A stretch of DNA of 64,000 nucleotides, from NCBI RefSeq assembly GCF_019021925.1, contig NZ_CP058990.1, positions 2,444,001 through 2,508,000 of the forward strand, given 5' to 3'. Below, piece after piece: positions 44,738 to 51,704 of the stretch (positions within the stretch are counted from its first letter, which is position 1; each line of letters opens with the position of its first letter). The translations under genes were made by a program, and so were the position numbers. Below the pieces are notes generated by a model. The model was not told where the DNA came from. It saw only the letters and a list, made by a program, of their open reading frames with translations, and did not search any database. The stretch is from Cellulophaga sp. HaHaR_3_176. Lineage in GTDB: Bacteria > Bacteroidota > Bacteroidia > Flavobacteriales > Flavobacteriaceae.

Positions 44738-44792
44738 AACTAATATTAATCTGTAGCCGTATTTTAGGACGTGACATGTAAAAACACGACAA

Positions 44793-44827
44793 TTCCCAAT
44801 TCTTTCCAACATCTTAAAGTAAATTTA
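44793..44827 (+). promoter_or_regulatory. TTCC-N7-TTCC operator and -7 element of the response-regulator gene
   Basis: Direct repeat TTCC at 44793-44796 and 44804-44807 (11-bp period, in TTCCCAATTCTTTCCA), 12 bp, then TAAATTTA at 44820-44827. The same motif and spacing recur at 46799 and 47815. An 11-bp direct repeat next to the -33 region is typical for OmpR/PhoB-type regulators. The GTG start follows four bases later. Confidence 0.6.
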
Positions 44828-44831
44828 TCGC

Positions 44832-45509
44832 GTGAAAATTTTAGTAATCGAAGACGAACCGCAGTTGCTCAGCAACATTAAAGAATCTCTTGAAAAAGAG
44901 AAATTTCTCGTAGAAACCGCTACAGATTATCATAGTGCCATAGACAAGGTTTTCATTTATGAGTACGACTGCATTTTACTTGACATTATGCTCCCTAATG
45001 GCAGTGGGCTAAATATTTTAGCAGAATTAAAAAAAGAAGGAAAGAGTGAAAATGTAATAATTATCTCTGCAAAAGATTCGTTAGATGACAAACTTAAAGG
45101 ACTTGAACTTGGAGCAGACGATTACCTTACCAAACCATTCCACTTAGCTGAGCTTAATGCTAGAGTAAAGGCGGTTTTGCGAAGGAATAAATTAGAAGGT
45201 AAAAACACCATTGAATTCACCAATATCATTTTAGATTTAACAGAGCGATCATTCCTTGTGAATAACCAAATAATTGCACTCAATAGAAAAGAGTTTGATA
45301 TTTTAAATTATTTTTTACTCAATAAAAACCGATTGGTTACAAAATCTGCATTAGCTGAACACGTTTGGGGTGACAACTCTGATGATGCTGACAATTTTGA
45401 CTTTGTATATTATCAAATTAAAAATTTGAGGAAAAAATTGCAATTATCTAATGCAGAGATAGAAATTGAATCCATTTATGGAATTGGATACAAACTTGTT
45501 GCAGTATGA
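44832..45509 (+). CDS. OmpR/PhoB-family response regulator
   Basis: A 225-aa regulator starting at GTG 44832. Receiver domain: acidic pocket VIEDEPQLL, phosphoacceptor Asp in LLDIMLPNGSG, Ser in IIISAKDS, Lys in YLTKPFHLAEL. The C-terminal winged helix (LNRKEFDILNYFLLNKNRLV, then YQIKNLRKKL and IYGIGYKLV) binds DNA. It overlaps its kinase by four bases. The three TTCC boxes in this cassette are its most likely targets, giving autoregulation plus control of the two downstream units. Confidence 0.94.
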   Translation: MKILVIEDEPQLLSNIKESLEKEKFLVETATDYHSAIDKVFIYEYDCILLDIMLPNGSGLNILAELKKEGKSENVIIISAKDSLDDKLKGLELGADDYLTKPFHLAELNARVKAVLRRNKLEGKNTIEFTNIILDLTERSFLVNNQIIALNRKEFDILNYFLLNKNRLVTKSALAEHVWGDNSDDADNFDFVYYQIKNLRKKLQLSNAEIEIESIYGIGYKLVAV

Positions 45510-46792
45510 AACTACTCAACCAATCCATAAAGTATATATCCGTTTCAATTTTAGCAATTGTTACAGTTTGGGCTACAGCATTTTACTTCAACATGCTCAA
45601 CGAAATAAAAAGTAGCATTGACGAAGGACTTGAAAATTATAAACGAATAATCATTCAGAATGCCCAGCAGGACTCAACCATACTAACCAAAAATTACTTT
45701 GACGAAAGTTTTTTCACCATTCGAAAAATTGACAAACAGCAGGCACTTTCAATAAAAGACAAATATCTTGACACCATTCTAAACATGCAAGATGCCGATG
45801 ACGAAGAACCTGAAGCTGAACCAGTAAGAATGCTCATTACTGCATTTGAACTAAACAAAAAATATTATGAACTGAAAGTTGCCAACTCAATGGTAGAAGA
45901 AGACGATTTAATCAAAGAACTTCTTTACGATATTATTTGGTTATACATAAGCTTGATAATTAGCATTGTTTTCATCAACAACCTTGTGTTAAAAAAGATT
46001 TGGAGACCTTTTTATGATTTTTTAAATCAATTAAAAGAATACCGTTTGGGAAAAAGCCCGATGCTACCCGAAGTAAAAACCAAAACAAAAGAATTTACCG
46101 ATTTGCAGAATGCGGTAAATACATTATTACTCCACACTATCGAAACCTACGAACAGCAAAAGCAATTCATAGGAAATGCTTCACACGAATTACAAACACC
46201 TTTAGCAATTGTTACCAACAAATTAGAACTACTTATTGAAGATGGAAACCTCCAAAAAAAACAAGCCGAAAATATTGCAGAAATAATGAGCATTATTGAG
46301 CGTTTGGTGCGTTTAAACAAATCATTGCTGCTATTAACCAAAATCGAAAACAAACAGTTTTTGGACAATCAACAAATTCTGCTAAATGATATAGTTCAAA
46401 AAAATGTTAGTGATTTAGAAGAAATAGCAACATTTAAGAAAGTAAAAATTAGGGTAAATGAAAATGCCAAACTATCCATTCAAATGGATTCCTCTCTTGC
46501 CAATGTAATTATTTCAAACGTACTGAAAAATGCAATTTTCAATAATGTTCCTGACGGAGATATATTTGTAGAGATTGCTGAAAATATCGTCAAAATAAGC
46601 AATACCAGCAATTCGGAAAAACTTGATGAAAACCTAATTTTCAATCGATTCTACAAACCCAATAATAACTCTAAAGGAACAGGGTTGGGATTAGCCATTG
46701 TAAAAGCTATTTCAGATTTATATGGTTTTCAGGTTTCTTATGCTTATAACAACAATGTTCATACTTTCGAAATTGCATTTCTTGCGACCTAA
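45506..46792 (+). CDS. Sensor histidine kinase
   Basis: A 428-aa membrane kinase: helix at about 12-30, a periplasmic domain to about 145 with an acidic run (DADDEEPEAEP), a second helix (LLYDIIWLYISLIISIVF), then HisKA with the phosphoacceptor in GNASHELQTPL, N box in NVIISNVLKNAIFNN, and G2 box GTGLGLAIV; the G1 box is weak. Partner of the overlapping OmpR-type regulator. The signal is unknown; nearby PepSY-like and DUF2490 genes suggest an envelope or metal/peptide cue. Confidence 0.92.
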   Translation: MKLLNQSIKYISVSILAIVTVWATAFYFNMLNEIKSSIDEGLENYKRIIIQNAQQDSTILTKNYFDESFFTIRKIDKQQALSIKDKYLDTILNMQDADDEEPEAEPVRMLITAFELNKKYYELKVANSMVEEDDLIKELLYDIIWLYISLIISIVFINNLVLKKIWRPFYDFLNQLKEYRLGKSPMLPEVKTKTKEFTDLQNAVNTLLLHTIETYEQQKQFIGNASHELQTPLAIVTNKLELLIEDGNLQKKQAENIAEIMSIIERLVRLNKSLLLLTKIENKQFLDNQQILLNDIVQKNVSDLEEIATFKKVKIRVNENAKLSIQMDSSLANVIISNVLKNAIFNNVPDGDIFVEIAENIVKISNTSNSEKLDENLIFNRFYKPNNNSKGTGLGLAIVKAISDLYGFQVSYAYNNNVHTFEIAFLAT

Positions 46793-46798
46793 AGCTCA

Positions 46799-46833
46799 TT
46801 CCCAAATCTTTCCAATTTTGTACTGTTCATTTG
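46799..46833 (+). promoter_or_regulatory. TTCC-N7-TTCC operator and -7 element of the SdiA-regulated-like gene
   Basis: TTCCCAAATCTTTCCA with TTCC at 46799-46802 and 46810-46813, 12 bp, then TTCATTTG at 46826-46833 (one base from TAnnTTTG). Same geometry as at 44793. Confidence 0.6.
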
Positions 46834-46858
46834 TTGCTTAACAATTTCAACGAGCGTT

Positions 46859-47800
46859 ATGAAAAGAATTTTCTCAACATCATTTTATATTTTCTATACA
46901 GTGTTCATTAGTTTGAGCTGTGCCAGTCCGGCTAGCAACGAACCGGTAGAAAACCTAGCAGTTGTTGCGGAAAACGAAAACAGTCACTTTTCATTTCAAT
47001 ATGATTTGACTTCACCCGAAATGGTGCACGAATTGCCCGCTATTCTTGATGAAATCTCTGGACTTACGGTAATTGACTCTGCTCATGTTGCTTGTTTACA
47101 AGACGAATTGGGGATTATTTTTATTTATGACTTCGTTAAAGACAGCATTGTTTTTACGCACCAATTCGATTCAAAAGGCGATTTTGAAGGCATCACTTTC
47201 ACAGGGAATTCGCTATATATATTACGAAGTGACGGTCGTTTGAGCATTTTTAAAAACTTTGATCCTTTTGCTGATAATGAACAAATTACACATAAACAAT
47301 TATCACTAGAAAGTAAAGACAATGAGGGTCTTTGTTTCGACACCAAAAACAACTGTTTATTAGTCTCAGCTAAGAGCAAACCTATAAACCACGATTATAA
47401 ATCTGAAAGATTTATTTATAAATACGATCTAATAAAAGAAGCTTTATCTAAATCTCCCGCTTACAAAATAAATATACACGAAGTTAAAAAAGCTTGTGAA
47501 AAATTCAACGTAGAAATCAATACTGAATTAAATAAAAAGGGTAAGGCTAAACCGTTTAATTTTCGACCTTCAGCCATAGCGATACATCCTAATAATGAAC
47601 TCATTTTCATTTTATCCGCCTCTGATAAATTATTCCTGGCAATGAACAGAGATAAAACTATTTTACACATAGAAAAATTAGATGAAAAGTTATTCCCAAA
47701 AGCAGAAGGTATTTCATTTTTAGAAAACGGAACTTTATTAATTTCCAACGAAGGAGATGGAAAAACACCCACAATTTTGGTGTTTCGGCAAAAAGAATAA
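46859..47800 (+). CDS. SdiA-regulated-family lipoprotein
   Basis: A 313-aa protein with a lipoprotein signal (FYTVFISLSCASPAS). The mature part matches the SdiA-regulated family, a beta-propeller-like fold: LPAILDEISGLTVIDSAHVA, GDFEGITFTGNSLYILRSDG, NEGLCFDTKNNCLLVSAKSK and RPSAIAIHPNNELIFILSA. Function is unknown; the family is outer-envelope associated. It has its own TTCC-box promoter, so it belongs to the regulon of the two-component pair encoded upstream. Confidence 0.88.
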   Translation: MKRIFSTSFYIFYTVFISLSCASPASNEPVENLAVVAENENSHFSFQYDLTSPEMVHELPAILDEISGLTVIDSAHVACLQDELGIIFIYDFVKDSIVFTHQFDSKGDFEGITFTGNSLYILRSDGRLSIFKNFDPFADNEQITHKQLSLESKDNEGLCFDTKNNCLLVSAKSKPINHDYKSERFIYKYDLIKEALSKSPAYKINIHEVKKACEKFNVEINTELNKKGKAKPFNFRPSAIAIHPNNELIFILSASDKLFLAMNRDKTILHIEKLDEKLFPKAEGISFLENGTLLISNEGDGKTPTILVFRQKE

Positions 47801-47814
47801 TCCGTCTAAATTCC

Positions 47815-47849
47815 TTCCCAGATCTTTCCATATTCGGGTCTTTACTTTG
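47815..47849 (+). promoter_or_regulatory. TTCC-N7-TTCC operator and -7 element of the PepSY-like gene
   Basis: TTCC at 47815-47818 and 47826-47829 (in TTCCCAGATCTTTCCA), 12 bp, then TTACTTTG at 47842-47849. The third example of the same architecture in the cassette. Confidence 0.6.
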
Positions 47850-47886
47850 TCTTGTAATTAATTATTTAATCTAAAAAATTTACAAG

Positions 47887-48333
47887 ATGAAAAAACAAAT
47901 TTTAATTTTTGGTGCCGTAATATCTATCGTTTCAACTCTGCAAGCACAAGATATTCCACAAAGTCAAGTTCCTTCGGTTATTCTAAACGAGTTTAACAAG
48001 CAGTTTCCAAAAGCTACAGATTTAGAATGGGAAATGGATGGAAATTTATACAATGCTGATTTCGAAATTAGTTGGAACATAGACCACGAAGTATGGTACA
48101 ATACTGAAGGAAAAATGGTGAAGCACAAGGAAGATATTTCTAAAAGTGAATTACCCAAAGCTGTGAACAACAGAATACAAGCAGATTTTAGTGATTATTC
48201 AATAGATGACTTAGAACGCATAACCGACAACGGAAAAGTAGTCTTCAAAATGGAGCTTAACGCACTAACTCAAACCGATTGGGATATTGTGATAGATTCA
48301 GAAGGTAAAGTAATAAGTAAAATAGTCGACTAA
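47887..48333 (+). CDS. Exported PepSY-like domain protein
   Basis: A 148-aa exported protein (signal peptide ending STLQAQ) with two PepSY-like repeats (VILNEFNKQFPKATDLEWEMD and AVNNRIQADFSDYSIDDLERI), each a helix and beta-meander as in PF11396. Such proteins occur widely in the periplasm of Bacteroidota, often next to two-component systems. Function unknown; inhibition or binding of peptides has been suggested for the fold. Followed by a DUF2490 gene after 14 bp. Confidence 0.88.
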   Translation: MKKQILIFGAVISIVSTLQAQDIPQSQVPSVILNEFNKQFPKATDLEWEMDGNLYNADFEISWNIDHEVWYNTEGKMVKHKEDISKSELPKAVNNRIQADFSDYSIDDLERITDNGKVVFKMELNALTQTDWDIVIDSEGKVISKIVD

Positions 48334-48347
48334 AGTTTCCACAAGAC

Positions 48348-49118
48348 ATGCTAAGAACTTTCTTTACTATCCTTTTGGGAATATTACTCAGTACAAAATG
48401 TCTTGCTCAAATCTCTCCACCAGGTTTGGGCAAGGCAAATACTGCTTTTTGGTTTGCCATTGGGTTAAACCAAAATATTAACAAAAAAGATAACATTTCA
48501 TCTACTACTTATTTCGGGTTAGGACGAATTAGCAGACCAGATAACTACAACCTATTCAACAAACAAGCCTTATATGTAATAAATGAAGAAATAGCACATA
48601 GATTTAAGAAAAATTGGAAATACTCATTCGCTCTAAGTTACCGTTGGCAAAACAAATACAAAGCTACTCCTCCTTATGAATTTGACGTACCGAAAGCACG
48701 ACAAGAACTAAGATTTTATAGTCGATTTTCATATCTCAATTCGTTTAGAAGATTAAACTATTCCTTCAGTTATCGACCAGAAATTCGTTTTTTTTACAAC
48801 CCCGATTTCAGCACTACGACAAAAAACACTCAATTTCGTTCTCGCTTACGTGGAAAAGTGTCATTTAATCTAAATTCATTAAATACGCATAAAATTATTA
48901 CGACAACAGAATTGTTGTTTTCTACTACTCATATGAGTCATTGGAGTAAGTTTGAATATCAAGAAGTTCGATTTTGTTTGTACTATTCAGTTTTATTCCC
49001 GAAACAAAAAATTGAACTTAATATCGGCTATATGAACGATTTGATAGGGAAATCATTTATAACCGATGTGAATTATCTTGCTTTCGACATAGTAATTAAA
49101 AACCCTTTCGAGAAATAA
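48348..49118 (+). CDS. DUF2490-family outer-membrane protein
   Basis: A 256-aa protein with a signal peptide (LLSTKCLAQ) and the DUF2490 barrel pattern: FWFAIGLNQNINKK, EEIAHRFKKNWKYSFALSYR, QELRFYSRFSYLN, YSFSYRPEIRFFYNP and the closing IELNIGYMNDLIG with ITDVNYLAFDIVI. It is probably a small outer-membrane barrel. Co-transcribed with the PepSY-like gene and last gene of the cassette. Confidence 0.85.
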   Translation: MLRTFFTILLGILLSTKCLAQISPPGLGKANTAFWFAIGLNQNINKKDNISSTTYFGLGRISRPDNYNLFNKQALYVINEEIAHRFKKNWKYSFALSYRWQNKYKATPPYEFDVPKARQELRFYSRFSYLNSFRRLNYSFSYRPEIRFFYNPDFSTTTKNTQFRSRLRGKVSFNLNSLNTHKIITTTELLFSTTHMSHWSKFEYQEVRFCLYYSVLFPKQKIELNIGYMNDLIGKSFITDVNYLAFDIVIKNPFEK

Positions 49119-49126
49119 AAAACACA

Positions 49127-49320
49127 GGCTACAACAATGGCTATACGTAATGCGGGGTGCAGAGTAAAATTAGACTTTGTAATTCGTATTACGCCAAAGC
49201 TAAGTTTAGTATTTTTAGAATCAAATTAAAACACAAAACTTAGCTTTGGCTTACATTGGTGCTAGACTGAATGTTTGCAGTTTCAAATCCCGCACTACAC
49301 ATAGCCGGGTCGTTCTATGC
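49127..49320. repeat. attC-like site 3
   Basis: GGCTACAAC core (49127-49135), 5-nt spacer AATGG, 16-bp left stem (49141-49156), 132-nt inner part, 16-bp right stem (49289-49304), 7-nt spacer, GTTCTATGC core (49312-49320). Stem positions 5, 6 and 10 deviate, all as bottom-strand wobbles. The inner part holds a perfect 15-bp inverted repeat (49193-49207 with 49236-49250) unlike the sequence in site 1 but in the same place, so pairing is conserved and sequence is not. Confidence 0.8.
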
Positions 49321-49326
49321 AATTCA

Positions 49327-49887
49327 ATGAAAAATCGAAAACAGAAATATAAGTTAGTTTTTACTATATTATTAATATGGTTTTTTGGGCATATAGCTTA
49401 TATCACAATTGACGGATTAACCAATAATAAAAAAAATGTAGATATTGCAGTAATCCTTGGCAATAAAGTAAATGAAGACGGAACACTTTCGGTAAGACTT
49501 GAAAAACGTTTAGAGTGCGGATTAAATTTGTATCAAAATGGACAAGTAAAAAAAATATTTGTTAGTGGTGGTTTGGGAAAAGAAGGTTTTTACGAAGGAG
49601 ACAAAATGAAAGAATATTTAATTAAAAAAAATGTCCCTGATTCCTTAATTATTGTTGACAATTATGGAAATAATACTCTTGCAACTGTTAATAACACAAT
49701 TAAAGTAAAAGACAGCCTAAATTTTAAAAGTATAATAGCTGTGTCACAATACTTTCATCTGACAAGAACAAAAATGTTGTTTAAAAAACAAGGTTTTAAG
49801 AATATTAGTAGTGCAAGTCCTAAGTATTTTGAACTTAGAGATTTCTATTCCTTATTTAGGGAATTTGTAGCTTATTATGTAGGATAA
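49327..49887 (+). CDS. YdcF/ElyC/SanA-family (DUF218) membrane protein
   Basis: A 186-aa protein from ATG 49327, with an N-terminal membrane helix (LVFTILLIWFFGHIAYITI) and a DUF218 domain: AVILGNKVNEDGTLSVRLEKR, IFVSGGLGKEGFYEGDKMKEY, DNYGNNTLATVNNT and VSQYFHLTRTKMLFKKQGF. Related proteins act in envelope or peptidoglycan precursor homeostasis. The in-frame ATG at 49246 lies inside attC-like site 3 and is rejected. The gene begins six bases after the GTTCTATGC core and is the sole gene of its cassette. Confidence 0.88.
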   Translation: MKNRKQKYKLVFTILLIWFFGHIAYITIDGLTNNKKNVDIAVILGNKVNEDGTLSVRLEKRLECGLNLYQNGQVKKIFVSGGLGKEGFYEGDKMKEYLIKKNVPDSLIIVDNYGNNTLATVNNTIKVKDSLNFKSIIAVSQYFHLTRTKMLFKKQGFKNISSASPKYFELRDFYSLFREFVAYYVG

Positions 49888-49893
49888 AAAAAT

Positions 49894-50034
49894 ACATTCA
49901 AAAATGGCTATAATTAATACGGGTTTCGGGCTTAGACGAAAGGTCTGTGTATATTTATATATGTCGCTAAATATTTGATCAAAAGTTCACTCCTTTTAAG
50001 TACAGTACTAATCTGTACCCGAGACGTTAGTTCC
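49894..50034. repeat. Decayed attC-like site 4
   Basis: Left spacer AATGG and stem CTATAATTAATACGGG (49903-49923) resemble site 3; the right part has a partly matching stem (50003-50018), a 7-nt spacer and GTTAGTTCC (50026-50034). Only 5 of 9 bases of the expected left core (complement of GTTCTATGC) remain, one stem base is extra and the inner part is only 79 nt. No partner for GTTAGTTCC was found downstream. Probably the degenerate right end of the array. Confidence 0.5.
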
Positions 50035-50058
50035 AATTTAAAAAACCGATTTATAAAA

Positions 50059-51024
50059 ATGAAAATTGAAGAATACGAGTTTGACCAAAAAACTTTTCTA
50101 TCTATAAGTGTAGATAATAAACTAACTCCTTCTAATTTAAATAAGATTGAAGATTTAGCATCGAATGATACTATCGGCTATATTTCATTAAATTCTCAGC
50201 AAACACTTAAAACTTGGCAAGAAATAAATAGAATTATAGTTACATATAGTCCGGCTATCAGAATTAGTTTAAGCCACCGCGATGATGAATTTGACGACCT
50301 ATCTTTTTTAGAGAATTTACCAGATATACAAGAACTTTATATATTTCTGTACAAATTAAAAGATTTGAGTCCTATTTCTCATTTAAAAAAACTTAAAGTA
50401 CTAAAGTTTTTTAATGCTTTTCAATCTGCAAAAGTTCGCTTAAAGCCTTTAACCAGCTTAAAACAGTTAGAAGAACTCAGTATATTTCACGTTAAAGACA
50501 TAGAGGAGATTACAAACTTTACTTCTTTAAAGAAGCTTGGTCTTAAAAGTCTAAAATCTGATCATCTTAATTTTTTAAAACCTTTAATAAACTTAGAAAA
50601 AATTGAATTAAGATCTAGTGATAGAATCACAGATTACTCTGGCTTGTACGATTTACCAAAATTATCAGAAGCTTTTATCGTAAAGAATTATAAAGACACT
50701 ACAGCAGAATTCGTTTCACATTTAAAACATTTAAAAAAACTTGACATAACGGACTTTAATTCTGTGTCAAAATTTCCATCATTAGAAAAACTAGATAAAC
50801 TAACTGATTTATCAATAACGAGTTGGAAAATATTAAATGATATCAGTGGTGTTGCCAAAGCAAAAAACCTGATAGAATTCTCTGCTTTCGTAGGTCCTGA
50901 ATTTAAACCGTCTGCTTTAACGGTTTTAAAAGGACACCCAACTTTAAAAAATATAAGAGCTGGGTTTAACACAAAAATAGAAGAAGCGGATTATGAGACA
51001 CTTAGAAAAGAAATTTTAGAATAA
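50059..51024 (+). CDS. Leucine-rich-repeat protein 1
   Basis: A 321-aa cytosolic protein from ATG 50059 (the longer frame starts inside site 4). From about residue 75 it is made of LRRs of 21-24 residues (IQELYIFLYKLKDLSPISHL, KQLEELSIFHVKDIEEITNF, INLEKIELRSSDRITDYSGL and others). No signal peptide. A second LRR gene of similar length and design lies at 54416. LRR proteins of this kind are common in immunity and toxin-associated gene clusters; binding partner unknown. Confidence 0.85.
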   Translation: MKIEEYEFDQKTFLSISVDNKLTPSNLNKIEDLASNDTIGYISLNSQQTLKTWQEINRIIVTYSPAIRISLSHRDDEFDDLSFLENLPDIQELYIFLYKLKDLSPISHLKKLKVLKFFNAFQSAKVRLKPLTSLKQLEELSIFHVKDIEEITNFTSLKKLGLKSLKSDHLNFLKPLINLEKIELRSSDRITDYSGLYDLPKLSEAFIVKNYKDTTAEFVSHLKHLKKLDITDFNSVSKFPSLEKLDKLTDLSITSWKILNDISGVAKAKNLIEFSAFVGPEFKPSALTVLKGHPTLKNIRAGFNTKIEEADYETLRKEILE

Positions 51025-51032
51025 AAACATAT

Positions 51033-51058
51033 GCTTACTTCTTAATTAAGTAGTAAGC
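51033..51058. terminator. Hairpin behind LRR gene 1
   Basis: A 13-bp stem with one mismatch and no loop (GCTTACTTCTTAA and TTAAGTAGTAAGC) nine bases after the LRR stop. There is no T-run, so a terminator role is uncertain. Confidence 0.4.
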
Positions 51059-51199
51059 CATAAACTCTAACAATCTGATTCTCTAAAACAATAAAATTTT
51101 CAATTTTCAAGTAGTTTAAAACTATTACTAAAAGATATTCGTTATTTAATTGAGTAAACTCTGTACTTAACAATTTCAACAACCAAAAACTTAGAGGAT

Positions 51200-51682
51200 A
51201 TGAAGCAATTTAAACTGCCATTTTTCAATAAAATAGTTATTGAAAACATTACGGAGGAGCAGGAATATATGAGTGTAGTTTTCCAAGACAGGAATATTAT
51301 TTTAATGTGGTTTGTAGAAAATGAAATTGACGATGCGTATTTTAAAAATGCTAATACTATTCTTAACGATTTAGATAAATTTGATGAACAGAGTCAACTG
51401 TTCCTTCAAACTGAGTTCTCCAACGCTCAAGATAAAACTGTTTTAGAATATTTAGAATTTCATTTAGATGAATTGAGTGAAGAGTTGCATGAGATCATTT
51501 GCAAAAGCACTGAGAAATCTGAAAAAACTCAAAAACTATTAAATGCATTGAAGCTAAAAAGTATTGCTTTCCATGATGATGACATTGTAGCAGATTATGT
51601 ACTAAATAATGAAGTATCTGACGAAATTTTAGCAATTTTCATCAATAAAAATGGCGAGAGAAATATTGCTTGGGAAAGCTAA
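51200..51682 (+). CDS. DUF2004-family protein (possible immunity protein)
   Basis: A 160-aa cytosolic protein. The segment NTILNDLDKFDEQSQLFLQT, then KTVLEYLEFHLDELSEEL and a C-terminal beta region EILAIFINKNGERNIAWES match the DUF2004 pattern. This family is found among immunity proteins of polymorphic toxin systems, acidic and without enzymatic motif. No cognate toxin is visible next to it. Confidence 0.7.
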   Translation: MKQFKLPFFNKIVIENITEEQEYMSVVFQDRNIILMWFVENEIDDAYFKNANTILNDLDKFDEQSQLFLQTEFSNAQDKTVLEYLEFHLDELSEELHEIICKSTEKSEKTQKLLNALKLKSIAFHDDDIVADYVLNNEVSDEILAIFINKNGERNIAWES

Positions 51683-51704
51683 TTCAGCATAAAAACCAAA
51701 TAAT

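Larger units (their letters stand above)
43469..44776 (+). mobile_element. IS3-family insertion sequence
   Basis: A 1308-bp element with imperfect terminal inverted repeats (TGACCCGTCC on the left, TGTCACGTCC read inward from the right, then TGAAATA and TAAAATA) and a 3-bp target duplication TGT (43466-43468 and 44777-44779). It carries two transposase frames. It has landed six bases after the core of attC-like site 2, inside the following cassette and only 17 bp from the operator of the response-regulator gene. Confidence 0.88.

Noticed and set aside
41952..49320. Long hairpins as MITEs or simple interspersed repeats
   Set aside because: No target duplications were seen, sequences differ strongly while geometry is constant, and core boxes match across genes rather than within a site.
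40194..50034. Classical integron attC sites with GTTRRRY/RYYYAAC
   Set aside because: Only AAC and GTT fit; the bases after GTT (ATGC, ACCA, GTAG, CTAT) do not match RRRY in most sites. The logic is that of attC but the consensus is different.
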